A stretch of 40,995 nt of DNA from Candidatus Stahliibacteriota bacterium (GTDB lineage: Bacteria; Hydrothermota; UBA3073; JACQXS01): the NCBI GenBank assembly GCA_016208615.1, contig JACQXS010000005.1:1-40995 (forward strand), given 5' to 3'. This document shows positions 18,978 to 27,977 of the stretch, in pieces. A model generated the notes under the pieces. The model worked only from the letters and a program-made list of their open reading frames with translations. It made no database searches and was not told where the DNA came from. Position 1 is the stretch's first letter; every line of letters starts with the position of its first letter. The position numbers and the translations under genes were made by a program.

Positions 18978-20156
18978 ATGAATAAAGTAGAAATAATACG
19001 CCAGAATACGGTTGAAATTATACCCGAAGATGAGTTAATAAATAAACTCAATAGTGGTAAGCAGTTAAGAGTGAAGTGGGGTATAGACCCGACTGCTCCT
19101 GATGTCCATCTTGGTAATGCAGTTTGCCTTAGAAAGCTCAGGGAGTTCCAAGAATTAGGACATAAAGTCATTCTTATAGTAGGTGATTTTACCGCTAAAA
19201 TAGGTGACCCGTCCGGTAAATCAATTAAAAGACCTCAAATATCTGATGCTGATATTGACAAGAATATGACAAATTACATTCCCCAAATACTTAAAATCCT
19301 AATCCCAGACTTAACTGAGTTTAGATATAACTCGGAGTGGTTGGGCAAACTAACATCTGAACAAATAATCAAACTTGCTGCCCGCTTTACAGTAGCACAG
19401 GTATTGGAGCGAGAAGATATATCTAATAGATATAAGAAAGGTGAGCCAGTTGCCTTGCATGAGTTGCTTTATGCTCTTTTTCAGGGCTATGATTCAGTAG
19501 CTGTGCATGCGGATATTGAAATTGGAGCCACGGAACAAAAGTTTAATATCCTATTTGGCAGAGAAGTGCAAAGAGAATTTGGTCATCCATTACAAGTTGT
19601 GATTACATTACCAATACTTGAAGGATTAGATGGGGTTAGGAAGATGAGTAAAAGCTATAATAATTACATAGGTATAACTGAATCGCCACGCGAGATGTTT
19701 GGCAAACTTATGTCTATACCAGATAGCTCTATTATCAATTATATACGGCTGACTACTAATATTAACGAGAATGAAATAAGTGATATAGAGAGCCAATTGA
19801 AAGAAGGAAAAGTAAATCCGAGAGATATAAAAATAAAACTGGCACGCGAAGTAATAGCCATATACCATTCTAATGAAGAGGCAATAGAAGCAGAGGAAGA
19901 GTTTATACAAGTTTTTAGTAAGAGGGAAGTACCAACTGATATTCCTGTGTATGTTTCTCACGAAAAAAAGGTCTGGATAGTCAAACTACTTGTAGATGCA
20001 GGAATTGTGGCAACAAGAAGTGAAGTTAGAAGACTAATTGAACAAGGTGGAATAGAGATAGATGGTCAGGTAGTGAAGGATGTAAATTTTGAGCTTGAAA
20101 ATGATGCGATTATTAAGATAGGGAAACATAAGTTTTTGAAATTTAATATGAAGTAG
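18978..20156 (+). CDS. tyrS: Tyrosyl-tRNA synthetase
   Basis: KWGIDPTAPDVHLGNAVCLRKLREFQELGHKVILIVGDFTAKIGDPSGKS, KMSKSYNNYIG, S4-like C-terminus. Confidence 0.96.
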   Translation: MNKVEIIRQNTVEIIPEDELINKLNSGKQLRVKWGIDPTAPDVHLGNAVCLRKLREFQELGHKVILIVGDFTAKIGDPSGKSIKRPQISDADIDKNMTNYIPQILKILIPDLTEFRYNSEWLGKLTSEQIIKLAARFTVAQVLEREDISNRYKKGEPVALHELLYALFQGYDSVAVHADIEIGATEQKFNILFGREVQREFGHPLQVVITLPILEGLDGVRKMSKSYNNYIGITESPREMFGKLMSIPDSSIINYIRLTTNINENEISDIESQLKEGKVNPRDIKIKLAREVIAIYHSNEEAIEAEEEFIQVFSKREVPTDIPVYVSHEKKVWIVKLLVDAGIVATRSEVRRLIEQGGIEIDGQVVKDVNFELENDAIIKIGKHKFLKFNMK

Positions 20157-21316
20157 TAAAAATGGGAGGGTCGAGATGAAAGGATTTAAAAGTATAATTA
20201 TAGGTATAGTGGCTATAAGTGTTCCGTTAAATGGGGCTTGGAGGATTAATACTATAGCTGGTGGTGGAGGTGATGGAATAGATGTAGGGCAGGGCAGAAA
20301 TGATGGTGCAAATCGGGTCTATGTAGTAAGTGGTAATAGTATTCGTGAATATTCATATACAGGTGGGAATTGGGGCTTTGCTGCACTTCCCTCTGGTGGT
20401 GCAGACTTTGGTTGTGGTGATGTAGTAGTTGGGAAAGGTAGGAATGATGGGATTTATCGTGTTTATGCAGGTGGAGCTTACGGTGGTATTGTTGAATTTA
20501 CATATACGGGAGGTAGTTGGAATCCAAGTGTTGTAAGTAGTAGGGGGTATATAGAATCGCTTCTTATTGGAGATGGTAGGAATGATGGACAAATGCAAGT
20601 CTATGTTCAGGTGTATGCAAATGGTGGAGTTCATGAATGCAGATGGACAGGTACGGGATGGAGCGAGTTGACCATAATGGGGTCTGATGCTACTCGTTAT
20701 CCTGCTATTGGACCCGGTAGGAATGATGGGATTAATAGATTGTATATTCCACAGAGCTTCTCTACATTGTTAGAATATACTTGGAATGGTAGTTCATATA
20801 CAGGGGGTACAATACCTATTTCGTTTGGAGAAATAGGAATGGTGTGCGTAGGCCGCGGAAGAGGGGATGGAACAAACAGAGTATATGTAACACAGGTGGG
20901 CAACTTTAAGGAACTTACCTATACTGGTAGTTGGGCATCATCTAATGGTGGAAATGGTAGTGTCTTTAGTATTTGTGTCGGTAAGCTACAGGCAGATGGA
21001 AAAGATAGAGTCTACTCTCGTAACACAAGCGATAATGTTTATGAATGTGCTTGGTCCGGAAGTAGCTGGAATACAGATAACATAGATGCTATTACTCGCG
21101 CTTCTATTGCTATTGGTGAAGGTAGAAATGATGACACAATGCGTATGTATGTGGCTGCAGGTACAAACTCTTCAGACCCATTATATGAAATTACTAATAC
21201 CAATCCGTATGTTATTGATACTACTGGGGTAGAAGAAGATAGAGGACAGAAGGCAAAAATTAGAAATTTATCCTACCCCATTTACTAAAAGCGCGACTAT
21301 AGACATAAGACTTGAG

Positions 21317-21366
21317 ACTAAAGTAGAGCAATGCTTTAGCCTTGCAAACCTAAAGGTTTGCCCTAC
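21317..21366. repeat. Compound hairpins ctaaag..ctttag and gcaaacct-aa-aggtttgc
   Basis: Direct reading; in frame within the sorting domain. Confidence 0.85.
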
Positions 21367-21421
21367 AATCTCTCTGACAATTTATGATTTAGCGGGCAGA
21401 ATAGTCAAGTCTTGGGATTTG

Positions 21422-21438
21422 TCCCGCTTCCTGCGGGA
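21422..21438. repeat. Hairpin tcccgc-ttcct-gcggga
   Basis: GC-rich palindrome in AT-rich CDS. Confidence 0.8.
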
Positions 21439-21601
21439 TCCCGATGTGGCGGGAGGATTTGGGAATTATGATTTCCACAAAGTGGTGTGGGATGCATCAG
21501 ATGCAAATGGAAATAAAGTACCACAAGGGATTTATTTTGCAAGTGTAAGAAACGGGAAGCTAAATATCTACAAGAAGTTAATTTATATGGGGAGATAAAT
21601 T

Positions 21602-22093
21602 ATGGACAAGGATGAGTTGTATAACAAGGGACTTGAACTTCTAAAAGTTGGTAATTGTGATGATGAGGCATTAGATGCTTTTAATAAAGCAATAGAGTTA
21701 GACCCCAATGATAGTAAAATATGGTGCAGAAAAGGAGTATCGCTTGATAGACTGGGACGCTGGGAAGAGGCGCTTGCCTCACACGAAAAAGCTATAGAAT
21801 TAAATCCAAGTTATGCAAATGCATGGTATAATAAAGCGGCTATACTTGAGCAATTGGGTAGATATTCTCTCGCTCTTGAAACTTACAAAAAGGCATTAGA
21901 ATTGCAACCTGATGATGCTGATGCGTGGTATAATTGTGTCTTAATCTATGCTATGAATAATGATAAAGAGAATATACTTATTTGCCTGTCAAAAGCTATA
22001 GAGTTTGATAAAGCATATAAAGAAAAAGCTAAAAAAGAGGAAAAGTTTAAATTCCTAATAGAGGATAAAAGATTTCAAGCCATTATAGAATAG
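21602..22093 (+). CDS. TPR-repeat protein
   Basis: DAFNKAIELDPNDSKIWCRKGVSLDRLGRWEEALASHEKAIELNPSYANAWYNKAAILEQLGRY. Confidence 0.92.
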   Translation: MDKDELYNKGLELLKVGNCDDEALDAFNKAIELDPNDSKIWCRKGVSLDRLGRWEEALASHEKAIELNPSYANAWYNKAAILEQLGRYSLALETYKKALELQPDDADAWYNCVLIYAMNNDKENILICLSKAIEFDKAYKEKAKKEEKFKFLIEDKRFQAIIE

Positions 22094-22165
22094 GAATAAT
22101 GGATTATAATCAAATGAAATGAGATACTGCTCAAATATATAAAGTTTTGACTATCCTTCTTGTTG

Positions 22166-22226
22166 TGCGGGTCAGGGGACTCCCGCCAAGACGGGATCCC
22201 GAAGAAAGCGGGACCGCACCTACCCG
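22166..22226. repeat. Intergenic GC-rich palindromic element gtgcgggtcaggggactcccgcc...gcgggaccgcacctaccc
   Basis: Arms gtgcgggtc/gaccgcac; shares gggtcaggggac with the reverse complement of the 6340-6361 element. Confidence 0.75.
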
Positions 22227-22342
22227 TCTAAATTCTAATGAATTTGTCGTGAGTTGTGAAGTTTATTTTTTATTGACAATCTAAATAGGATAATATAATT
22301 TAGGGACATTAGGAATTAAGAAATCTGTGAGGTGCTTTCCTT

Positions 22343-23257
22343 ATGTTAAAAAGGTATCAAATATCGGGCAGCAAGATTGTAGAAAGTATAGACGAAAAGA
22401 GTCCCATATTAGTTTTTATTGCTCCCAATGAAAGCGAACAAAGGCATCTTATAGATGATTACAAGATAGATGAGCATACTCTTCATTCTGCTATTGACCC
22501 TGATGAGCTTGCGTGGTTAGAGTTTGAGCCCAACCATTTGGCACTTATTTTTAAGAGACCTCAAAATTACTCCGGAAAAGACCAATTATTGTTCAAATCC
22601 TCTACTACGGGGCTCTTTTTATTTGCTGACCGCCTTATTATCGTGCTGCTTGATGACATACCTCTTTTTGAGAATAAAATATTTGCCAAAATTCACTCCC
22701 TAACTGACATAACTCTAAAACTTATCTATTCTTCTATTTTTCATTTCTTAAAGCACTTAAAGGTCGTTAATATGATATCTGATGAATTAGAGCAGAAAAT
22801 CAATAAATCAATGGAAAACAGGTATCTGATAAGCTTGTTTACACTTCAGAAAAGCTTAGTCTATTATTTAGATGCCATCAATTCCAATAGCGTACTCGTA
22901 GAGAAGCTAAAAATTAACACCAAAAGAATTGAATTTAGTCAGGAGCAGTTAGAACTATTAGAAGATATTACTGTTGAGAACAATCAGTGTTACAAGCAAG
23001 CAGAAATCTATTCCAATGTGCTTGCCAGTCTAATGGATGCTCGTGCTTCTATAGTTAGCAATAACCTTAATATACTTATCAAAGTCCTGAATATAATTAC
23101 TATCTCTATAATGGTGCCTACTCTTATAGTTTCTATTTTCTCTATGAATGTCAGATTACCTATTGAGGATGTCCCTCATGCTTTTTGGATAATTTTGGGA
23201 TTGTCCGCCATCTCAATGCTTAGTGTTTTATTTATCTGGAAGCGTAAAAAATTGTGA
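22343..23257 (+). CDS. CorA-like magnesium/divalent cation transporter
   Basis: 304 aa, C-terminal two-TM arrangement, IVSIFSMNVRLP at the GMN position; LASLMDARASIVSNNLN. Confidence 0.85.
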   Translation: MLKRYQISGSKIVESIDEKSPILVFIAPNESEQRHLIDDYKIDEHTLHSAIDPDELAWLEFEPNHLALIFKRPQNYSGKDQLLFKSSTTGLFLFADRLIIVLLDDIPLFENKIFAKIHSLTDITLKLIYSSIFHFLKHLKVVNMISDELEQKINKSMENRYLISLFTLQKSLVYYLDAINSNSVLVEKLKINTKRIEFSQEQLELLEDITVENNQCYKQAEIYSNVLASLMDARASIVSNNLNILIKVLNIITISIMVPTLIVSIFSMNVRLPIEDVPHAFWIILGLSAISMLSVLFIWKRKKL

Positions 23258-23344
23258 GCCAATAAGTTTGCAGAGATGCGACAGCAAAAGACTATAGACA
23301 TTAGACAAGAGAATATCGGAAATAGAGATGTCTTGGATGGGAAG

Positions 23345-23449
23345 CGATATATATCGGACGGGGATGGATATATATCGGACGGGAATGGATATATATCGGA
23401 CGGGGATGGATATATATCGGACGGGGACGGATATATATCGGATGGGAAT
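23345..23449. repeat. Tandem repeat, five 21-bp copies (ggatatatatcggacggggat)
   Basis: Units 23345-23365, 23366-23386, 23387-23407, 23408-23428, 23429-23449 with few substitutions; each contains palindrome gatatatatc. Confidence 0.97.
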
Positions 23450-23475
23450 AGAGTTATTTAATAAGAAGGTGTTAG

Positions 23476-25635
23476 ATGGTTAAAAAGATTGTTTTTTTTC
23501 TATTTTGTCCTGCAGTAGCGGAATTTCTGCTTTGCTCCAATGGGTTTTCTTTTCCTGTTTTTGCTTTTCATGGTGCGGTTGAAGGAATAGTTGCTGATTC
23601 TTTTGGCAATCCATTGGTGGGGGTATCAGTATGGTTAGAGGGGCATAAAATAGGTGATGCTACTGATTCTACGGGCTGGTATAGTATTGAAGTTCCAGAG
23701 CACGGAAAATATAGTGTCATTTATGAATATATTGGGTTTAGGAGAGAGAAGGTAGAAGTTGAAATTCCATGTGGGTCCCGTGTACGGAAGGATGTGATAC
23801 TGAAAGAATCGGCTATTCAATTCAAGGCAACAGAAGTTATAGGTCGTAGAGAAGCTATCTACAAATCCAAAACCCCTGAGCCGACTACTATTATTCCCAG
23901 TGAAGCGGCAGTACGGACAGGGGCATCAAATATTGGTGAAGCATTGGAATTAGAGAGTGGTATAAAACTACAAACAAGATGTGAAATGTGCGGGTCATCA
24001 GAAGTTTCTATTCAGGGGCTACCGGGTCGGTTTTCACTTATTTTGCTTGATGGGATGCCACTTTTTTCAGGTCTGGCATCTAAATATATTTTGGATATGT
24101 TTCCCGTAGAGTTTATGGATAAAATAGAAGTCCTTAAAGGAGCTTCTGGGGCAATTTGGGGCAGTGATGCTATAGCGGGGGCAGTAAATATAATTTTACC
24201 TCAACCAGCTAAACAATTATTAGCCAAAGGAACTTACACTTATCGGAGTTATGGGAATGATGTTTCGGGTGTATTTTCTAATTGGCTAAATTCATTAGGT
24301 CTAACTGCTATGGCAGCTCGTAATAATAGTTATTCTGTTGACCTTAACAACGATAGTATTAGCGAAAATACTCCTTACTCTCGCAACATTTGTCTTATTT
24401 CTATGAATGTTGTTCCTGCCCAGCAGTGGAATATCAATATAGGCAGTTCATATGCTGATGAAATTCGCAAAGGAGGGCCGATAGTGCCTGAATCAGAATA
24501 TGGCACAAATCCTGATGCAGAAAAGATTTCTACCCGAAGATGGGATATATGGGAACAGAGTAGTTTTGGCTCTACCAGTAAGTTGCTAAAGCATAAATTA
24601 GCACTATCCTATCATAATGAAGATGGAGTTGTTGAAATGAGAAATTATTCAGCGGAGCAAAAAAGTTTATACAATGAGATTTCAGGAAAGTTAGAGAGCT
24701 TTGTATTCGGTACTTCATTTTTATATCGGTCTCTATCTGACACAAGACTTTTTGACTCCTATACTGAAAATGACTACGGAATATGGATTTTGGAGGAGAG
24801 GCAACTTTTAGGTGCTACTCTTTTATCTACGACGAGGGTGGATTTGAATTCTAATTATGGGACTATTTTTTCGCCTTACTGTGCAATAAAAATTAAAGAC
24901 TTTAATTTTGCAATTGGTACAGGTTTTCGTACGCCTTCTATTATTTTTGAAAGTATGGAATCTATTCCTATAGGGTATCGGTATGCTATCCGTAGAGATA
25001 AGAATCTCACTAAAGAAACATCTACTTCTATTGAGTGTGGGTTTGGGAAAAAGATGATGTTCAAAAACTTTATTTCTGATATTAGGCTTAATTTATTTGC
25101 TCACCGGGTGCGCAATTTTATCAATGCTCGCTTTGAAGGGCTTGATAGCACAAGGGCAATGTTTTATTACTATAATCTTGATGAAATAGCTACCTCCACA
25201 GGTACAGAGCTTTCCGTAGCATTTTCGCTGCCCGCAAATATAAACATAACGCTCGGAGGATTTGCACTGTTGCCTAAAATGGATAATGGAGAGATGCTGC
25301 CTTTCATAAATAGATGTGGACTTAACTACTCTACTACATACAAGAATGAGAGACTTAAATTTGAACTCAATACAACTGGTGAACTCAATGGTCCAATGGC
25401 GGTGCAAACTGTTTATGAGGATAGCTCTACCCACACAAGCGATTCACCTGTTTATATTATTTTGAACTTTCGTGGGACTCGGGAATTGGGATTTATGAAG
25501 ATGAAGCTTATTGGGGGTATTAATAATTTGATGGACTATCGTCAACCTCCTTTAGCTCGTGATGGCAAAATAGAATACTATTGGGGACCTATTATAGGTA
25601 GAGAATTTTATGCCAGTATTTCAGTAAAACTTTGA
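23476..25635 (+). CDS. TonB-dependent receptor with N-terminal carboxypeptidase-regulatory-like domain
   Basis: GAVEGIVADSFGNPLVGVSVWLEG; plug VSIQGLPGRFSLILLDGMPLFSG...IEVLKGASGAIWGSDAIAGAVNIIL; ends in a barrel-type strand. Confidence 0.93.
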   Translation: MVKKIVFFLFCPAVAEFLLCSNGFSFPVFAFHGAVEGIVADSFGNPLVGVSVWLEGHKIGDATDSTGWYSIEVPEHGKYSVIYEYIGFRREKVEVEIPCGSRVRKDVILKESAIQFKATEVIGRREAIYKSKTPEPTTIIPSEAAVRTGASNIGEALELESGIKLQTRCEMCGSSEVSIQGLPGRFSLILLDGMPLFSGLASKYILDMFPVEFMDKIEVLKGASGAIWGSDAIAGAVNIILPQPAKQLLAKGTYTYRSYGNDVSGVFSNWLNSLGLTAMAARNNSYSVDLNNDSISENTPYSRNICLISMNVVPAQQWNINIGSSYADEIRKGGPIVPESEYGTNPDAEKISTRRWDIWEQSSFGSTSKLLKHKLALSYHNEDGVVEMRNYSAEQKSLYNEISGKLESFVFGTSFLYRSLSDTRLFDSYTENDYGIWILEERQLLGATLLSTTRVDLNSNYGTIFSPYCAIKIKDFNFAIGTGFRTPSIIFESMESIPIGYRYAIRRDKNLTKETSTSIECGFGKKMMFKNFISDIRLNLFAHRVRNFINARFEGLDSTRAMFYYYNLDEIATSTGTELSVAFSLPANINITLGGFALLPKMDNGEMLPFINRCGLNYSTTYKNERLKFELNTTGELNGPMAVQTVYEDSSTHTSDSPVYIILNFRGTRELGFMKMKLIGGINNLMDYRQPPLARDGKIEYYWGPIIGREFYASISVKL

Positions 25636-25657
25636 AACATCAGTGTAGGAGGATAAA

Positions 25658-27076
25658 ATGGTAATTTTAGCTTTAATTATAGGGATTATTTTCGCAGGTG
25701 TGGCTGAGGGAAGTTGGAGGGTAGTGAAAATAGGAACTTGTCCAACTACGGGAGCTGAAGAAATAGAAGTGGTGAAGGGCAGGAACGATGGTAAGAACAG
25801 AGTTTATGTTGTTACTATGGGAGGCGGTATATATGAATGGACATATTCGGGAGGAAATTGGAGTTATGAAGCAATATTTTCTGGTGCTCCAAGATTTATT
25901 CCTTTGGGAGTAGGCTATGGTAGAGGGGACAATATAAATCGCCTTTATATTGGTGAATGGGGCTACGGTGGTATTAAGGAGGCGAGCTTTTCTGGAAGTA
26001 GTTGGACAAATCAATATGTATCAAATACTGTTGGTAGTGTATTATGTGTGAGAGTTGGTGATGGCAGAGACGATAATATAATGCGTCTTTATGCAGGTGG
26101 GCAGTATTTTGGACTCTATGAATATACAAGGACAGGTAGTACTTGGAATTTAGGGATAATAGATGGTGCTCCAACAATTGGGACGCTGGATATAGGGGAT
26201 GGGAGGAATGATGGAAAAAATAGAATCTATGCCCCTGATAGATTTGGGCCTGTTTATGAATATACTTGGAGTGGCAGTTCATTTAATCAAGTGGTAATTA
26301 CTGTGCCACAACAGAACATAGTTGGGGTAGCTGTAGGGCAGGGCAGGAGTGACGAAACAAATAGAATATATGCGAGCAGAGAAAATGGACATCTATACGA
26401 ACTTACATATAGTTCAGGGATATGGCAATATGTGGATATGACACCATCCGGACCGAACAAAAGTCATTATGGGATACGGGTTGATAGAATGAGGAGCGAT
26501 GGCAAGTATCGGGTTTATACTACTACGCAGGGCGGTGCGGTTACTGAATTCAGCTGGAATGGCAGTGCTTGGAAGGATAGTGTAGTTGATGCCGTATCAG
26601 GTGCTACTGCTTGTTTGGATATAGGAGTGGGTAGAAATGATGATACATTTAGGATTTATGCTACAAATTACCAGACAGGTGGAGTATACGAATTTACTAA
26701 TACTTCTCCGTACGGAGTAGCAGAAGAAAGTCAAAACTCAAAATTCAAAACTCAAAAGTTAGAAGCGTATCCTAATCCATTTGTCCAAAGAACAGTTATT
26801 AGGGTTCAGGGATTAGGAATTAGTGAAACCCAATCCCCAATCCCCAATCTCCAATTACTAATTTATGACCTTGCCGGCAGGAGGATTAAACATTGGGATT
26901 TGGAATTTCCCGACCCGTCTCGTGTTGGGACGGGTGGGAATTGTGATTTCCACGAAGTGGTTTGGGACGGCACTGATGACTTGGCAAATAGAGTTAAAAC
27001 AGGTATTTATTGGTGTAGATTAGAAGCGGATGGAAGGATTAAAGGATATAAGAAGTTAATATTAATAGGGGGATAG
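25658..27076 (+). CDS. Secreted 7-repeat propeller protein with C-terminal FlgD/Por-like domain
   Basis: Seven GxGRxDxxxRxY repeats; LEAYPNPF...LQLLIYDLAGRRIKHWDL...VVWDGTDDLANRVKTGIYWCRLE. Confidence 0.85.
   Translation: MVILALIIGIIFAGVAEGSWRVVKIGTCPTTGAEEIEVVKGRNDGKNRVYVVTMGGGIYEWTYSGGNWSYEAIFSGAPRFIPLGVGYGRGDNINRLYIGEWGYGGIKEASFSGSSWTNQYVSNTVGSVLCVRVGDGRDDNIMRLYAGGQYFGLYEYTRTGSTWNLGIIDGAPTIGTLDIGDGRNDGKNRIYAPDRFGPVYEYTWSGSSFNQVVITVPQQNIVGVAVGQGRSDETNRIYASRENGHLYELTYSSGIWQYVDMTPSGPNKSHYGIRVDRMRSDGKYRVYTTTQGGAVTEFSWNGSAWKDSVVDAVSGATACLDIGVGRNDDTFRIYATNYQTGGVYEFTNTSPYGVAEESQNSKFKTQKLEAYPNPFVQRTVIRVQGLGISETQSPIPNLQLLIYDLAGRRIKHWDLEFPDPSRVGTGGNCDFHEVVWDGTDDLANRVKTGIYWCRLEADGRIKGYKKLILIGG
26728..26941. 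repeat. Three repeat-derived insertions in the propeller sorting domain
   Basis: agtcaaaactcaaaattcaaaactcaaaa (~26728-26757), attaggaattag...ccaattactaattt (~26814-26867), acccgtc...gacgggt (26913-26935). Confidence 0.6.
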
Positions 27077-27967
27077 ATGATACACTCTATATTAGTTTTC
27101 ATTCTTTTTTCTCAATTGCAGGGTAACAAAGTTGAGATAGGTGGTCAGTTTGGTGTCTTATGGGAGAAGGAATATAAGAAAAATAAGGAAGAGGAACAGC
27201 TGCATCAATTTTCTTTGCACTTTGGGATACTTAACTTTATTGCCCGCCCCTCAAATAATTTAGAACTTACAGTTTCGCATGACTTTGTGGGCAGGGAGAC
27301 GCGGAAGTTATATGCAGAGGTATTCTTGCATAGAATAATGAGTAATATAAGGATTGGGAAATTTGACCCCCCATTTGGCTTACCTATAGCTGACCATACT
27401 TCGCTATTGGAAGATAATATACAACTGGGTAGGCAGAGACCGAAAGTAGGGATGGGAATTAGTATCCATCCTTCAATAGTTGAGTTAAATGTGGGACGCT
27501 TTACTATGGCGGGCTTTACACCTGAGGCGGGTAGTCCTTTGGACCTTTTGGTTGGCACATTGTCTATAAGACCTTGGATTTTTGATTTGGGATATGGCTA
27601 TTATTCAAGAAAGAGTGAAGAATATGAGCGTACTCTTAAAGAATTTTATGCGAAAATGTTTATTAGGGGTAAAGTTTGTTTATTGGGGAAACAAATTACA
27701 GGTGTAGAGATATATGGTCCTGAGTATAAGACCCAATTTAATGGCTATTTAGTGGAGATGAAAGTATATCCGCACCGATTAGTTATACCGTATATTAGGT
27801 ATGAGCAATTTAGCAGAGAGGAGGACAAAGTAGCAAGTATTATCAGCGGTGTAACATTGATACCTATGCGGAGTCTTTTCTTTTCTATTAGTTATTATGC
27901 CAATTACGAGAAAGAACAGGATATAGAGAATAATTTTCTCGCCATAATGACAATAGTAAGATGGTAA
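27077..27967 (+). CDS. Outer-membrane beta-barrel/porin-like protein
   Basis: Alternating amphipathic strands, IRIGKFDPPFGLPI (porin O/P-like motif), terminal aromatic ...IVRW. Confidence 0.6.
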   Translation: MIHSILVFILFSQLQGNKVEIGGQFGVLWEKEYKKNKEEEQLHQFSLHFGILNFIARPSNNLELTVSHDFVGRETRKLYAEVFLHRIMSNIRIGKFDPPFGLPIADHTSLLEDNIQLGRQRPKVGMGISIHPSIVELNVGRFTMAGFTPEAGSPLDLLVGTLSIRPWIFDLGYGYYSRKSEEYERTLKEFYAKMFIRGKVCLLGKQITGVEIYGPEYKTQFNGYLVEMKVYPHRLVIPYIRYEQFSREEDKVASIISGVTLIPMRSLFFSISYYANYEKEQDIENNFLAIMTIVRW

Positions 27968-27977
27968 AGGAGGTTTT

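Larger units (their letters stand above)
20176..21598 (+). pseudogene. Secreted 7-repeat propeller protein with C-terminal FlgD/Por-like domain, frameshifted before the sorting domain
   Basis: Seven GxGRNDGxxRVYV repeats in ORF 20176-21288. LEIYPTPFTKSATIDIRL...LTIYDLAGRIVKSWDL...VVWDASDANGNKVPQGIYFASV continues in another frame to TAA at 21598; removing one A from 21255-21259 joins them. Confidence 0.85.

Noticed and set aside
23276-23461. Tandem repeat region as a CRISPR array or as a genuine 61-aa protein
   Set aside because: Repeats are contiguous 21-mers without spacers and there are no cas genes; the ORF is open because the unit length is a multiple of 3 and has no recognisable family.
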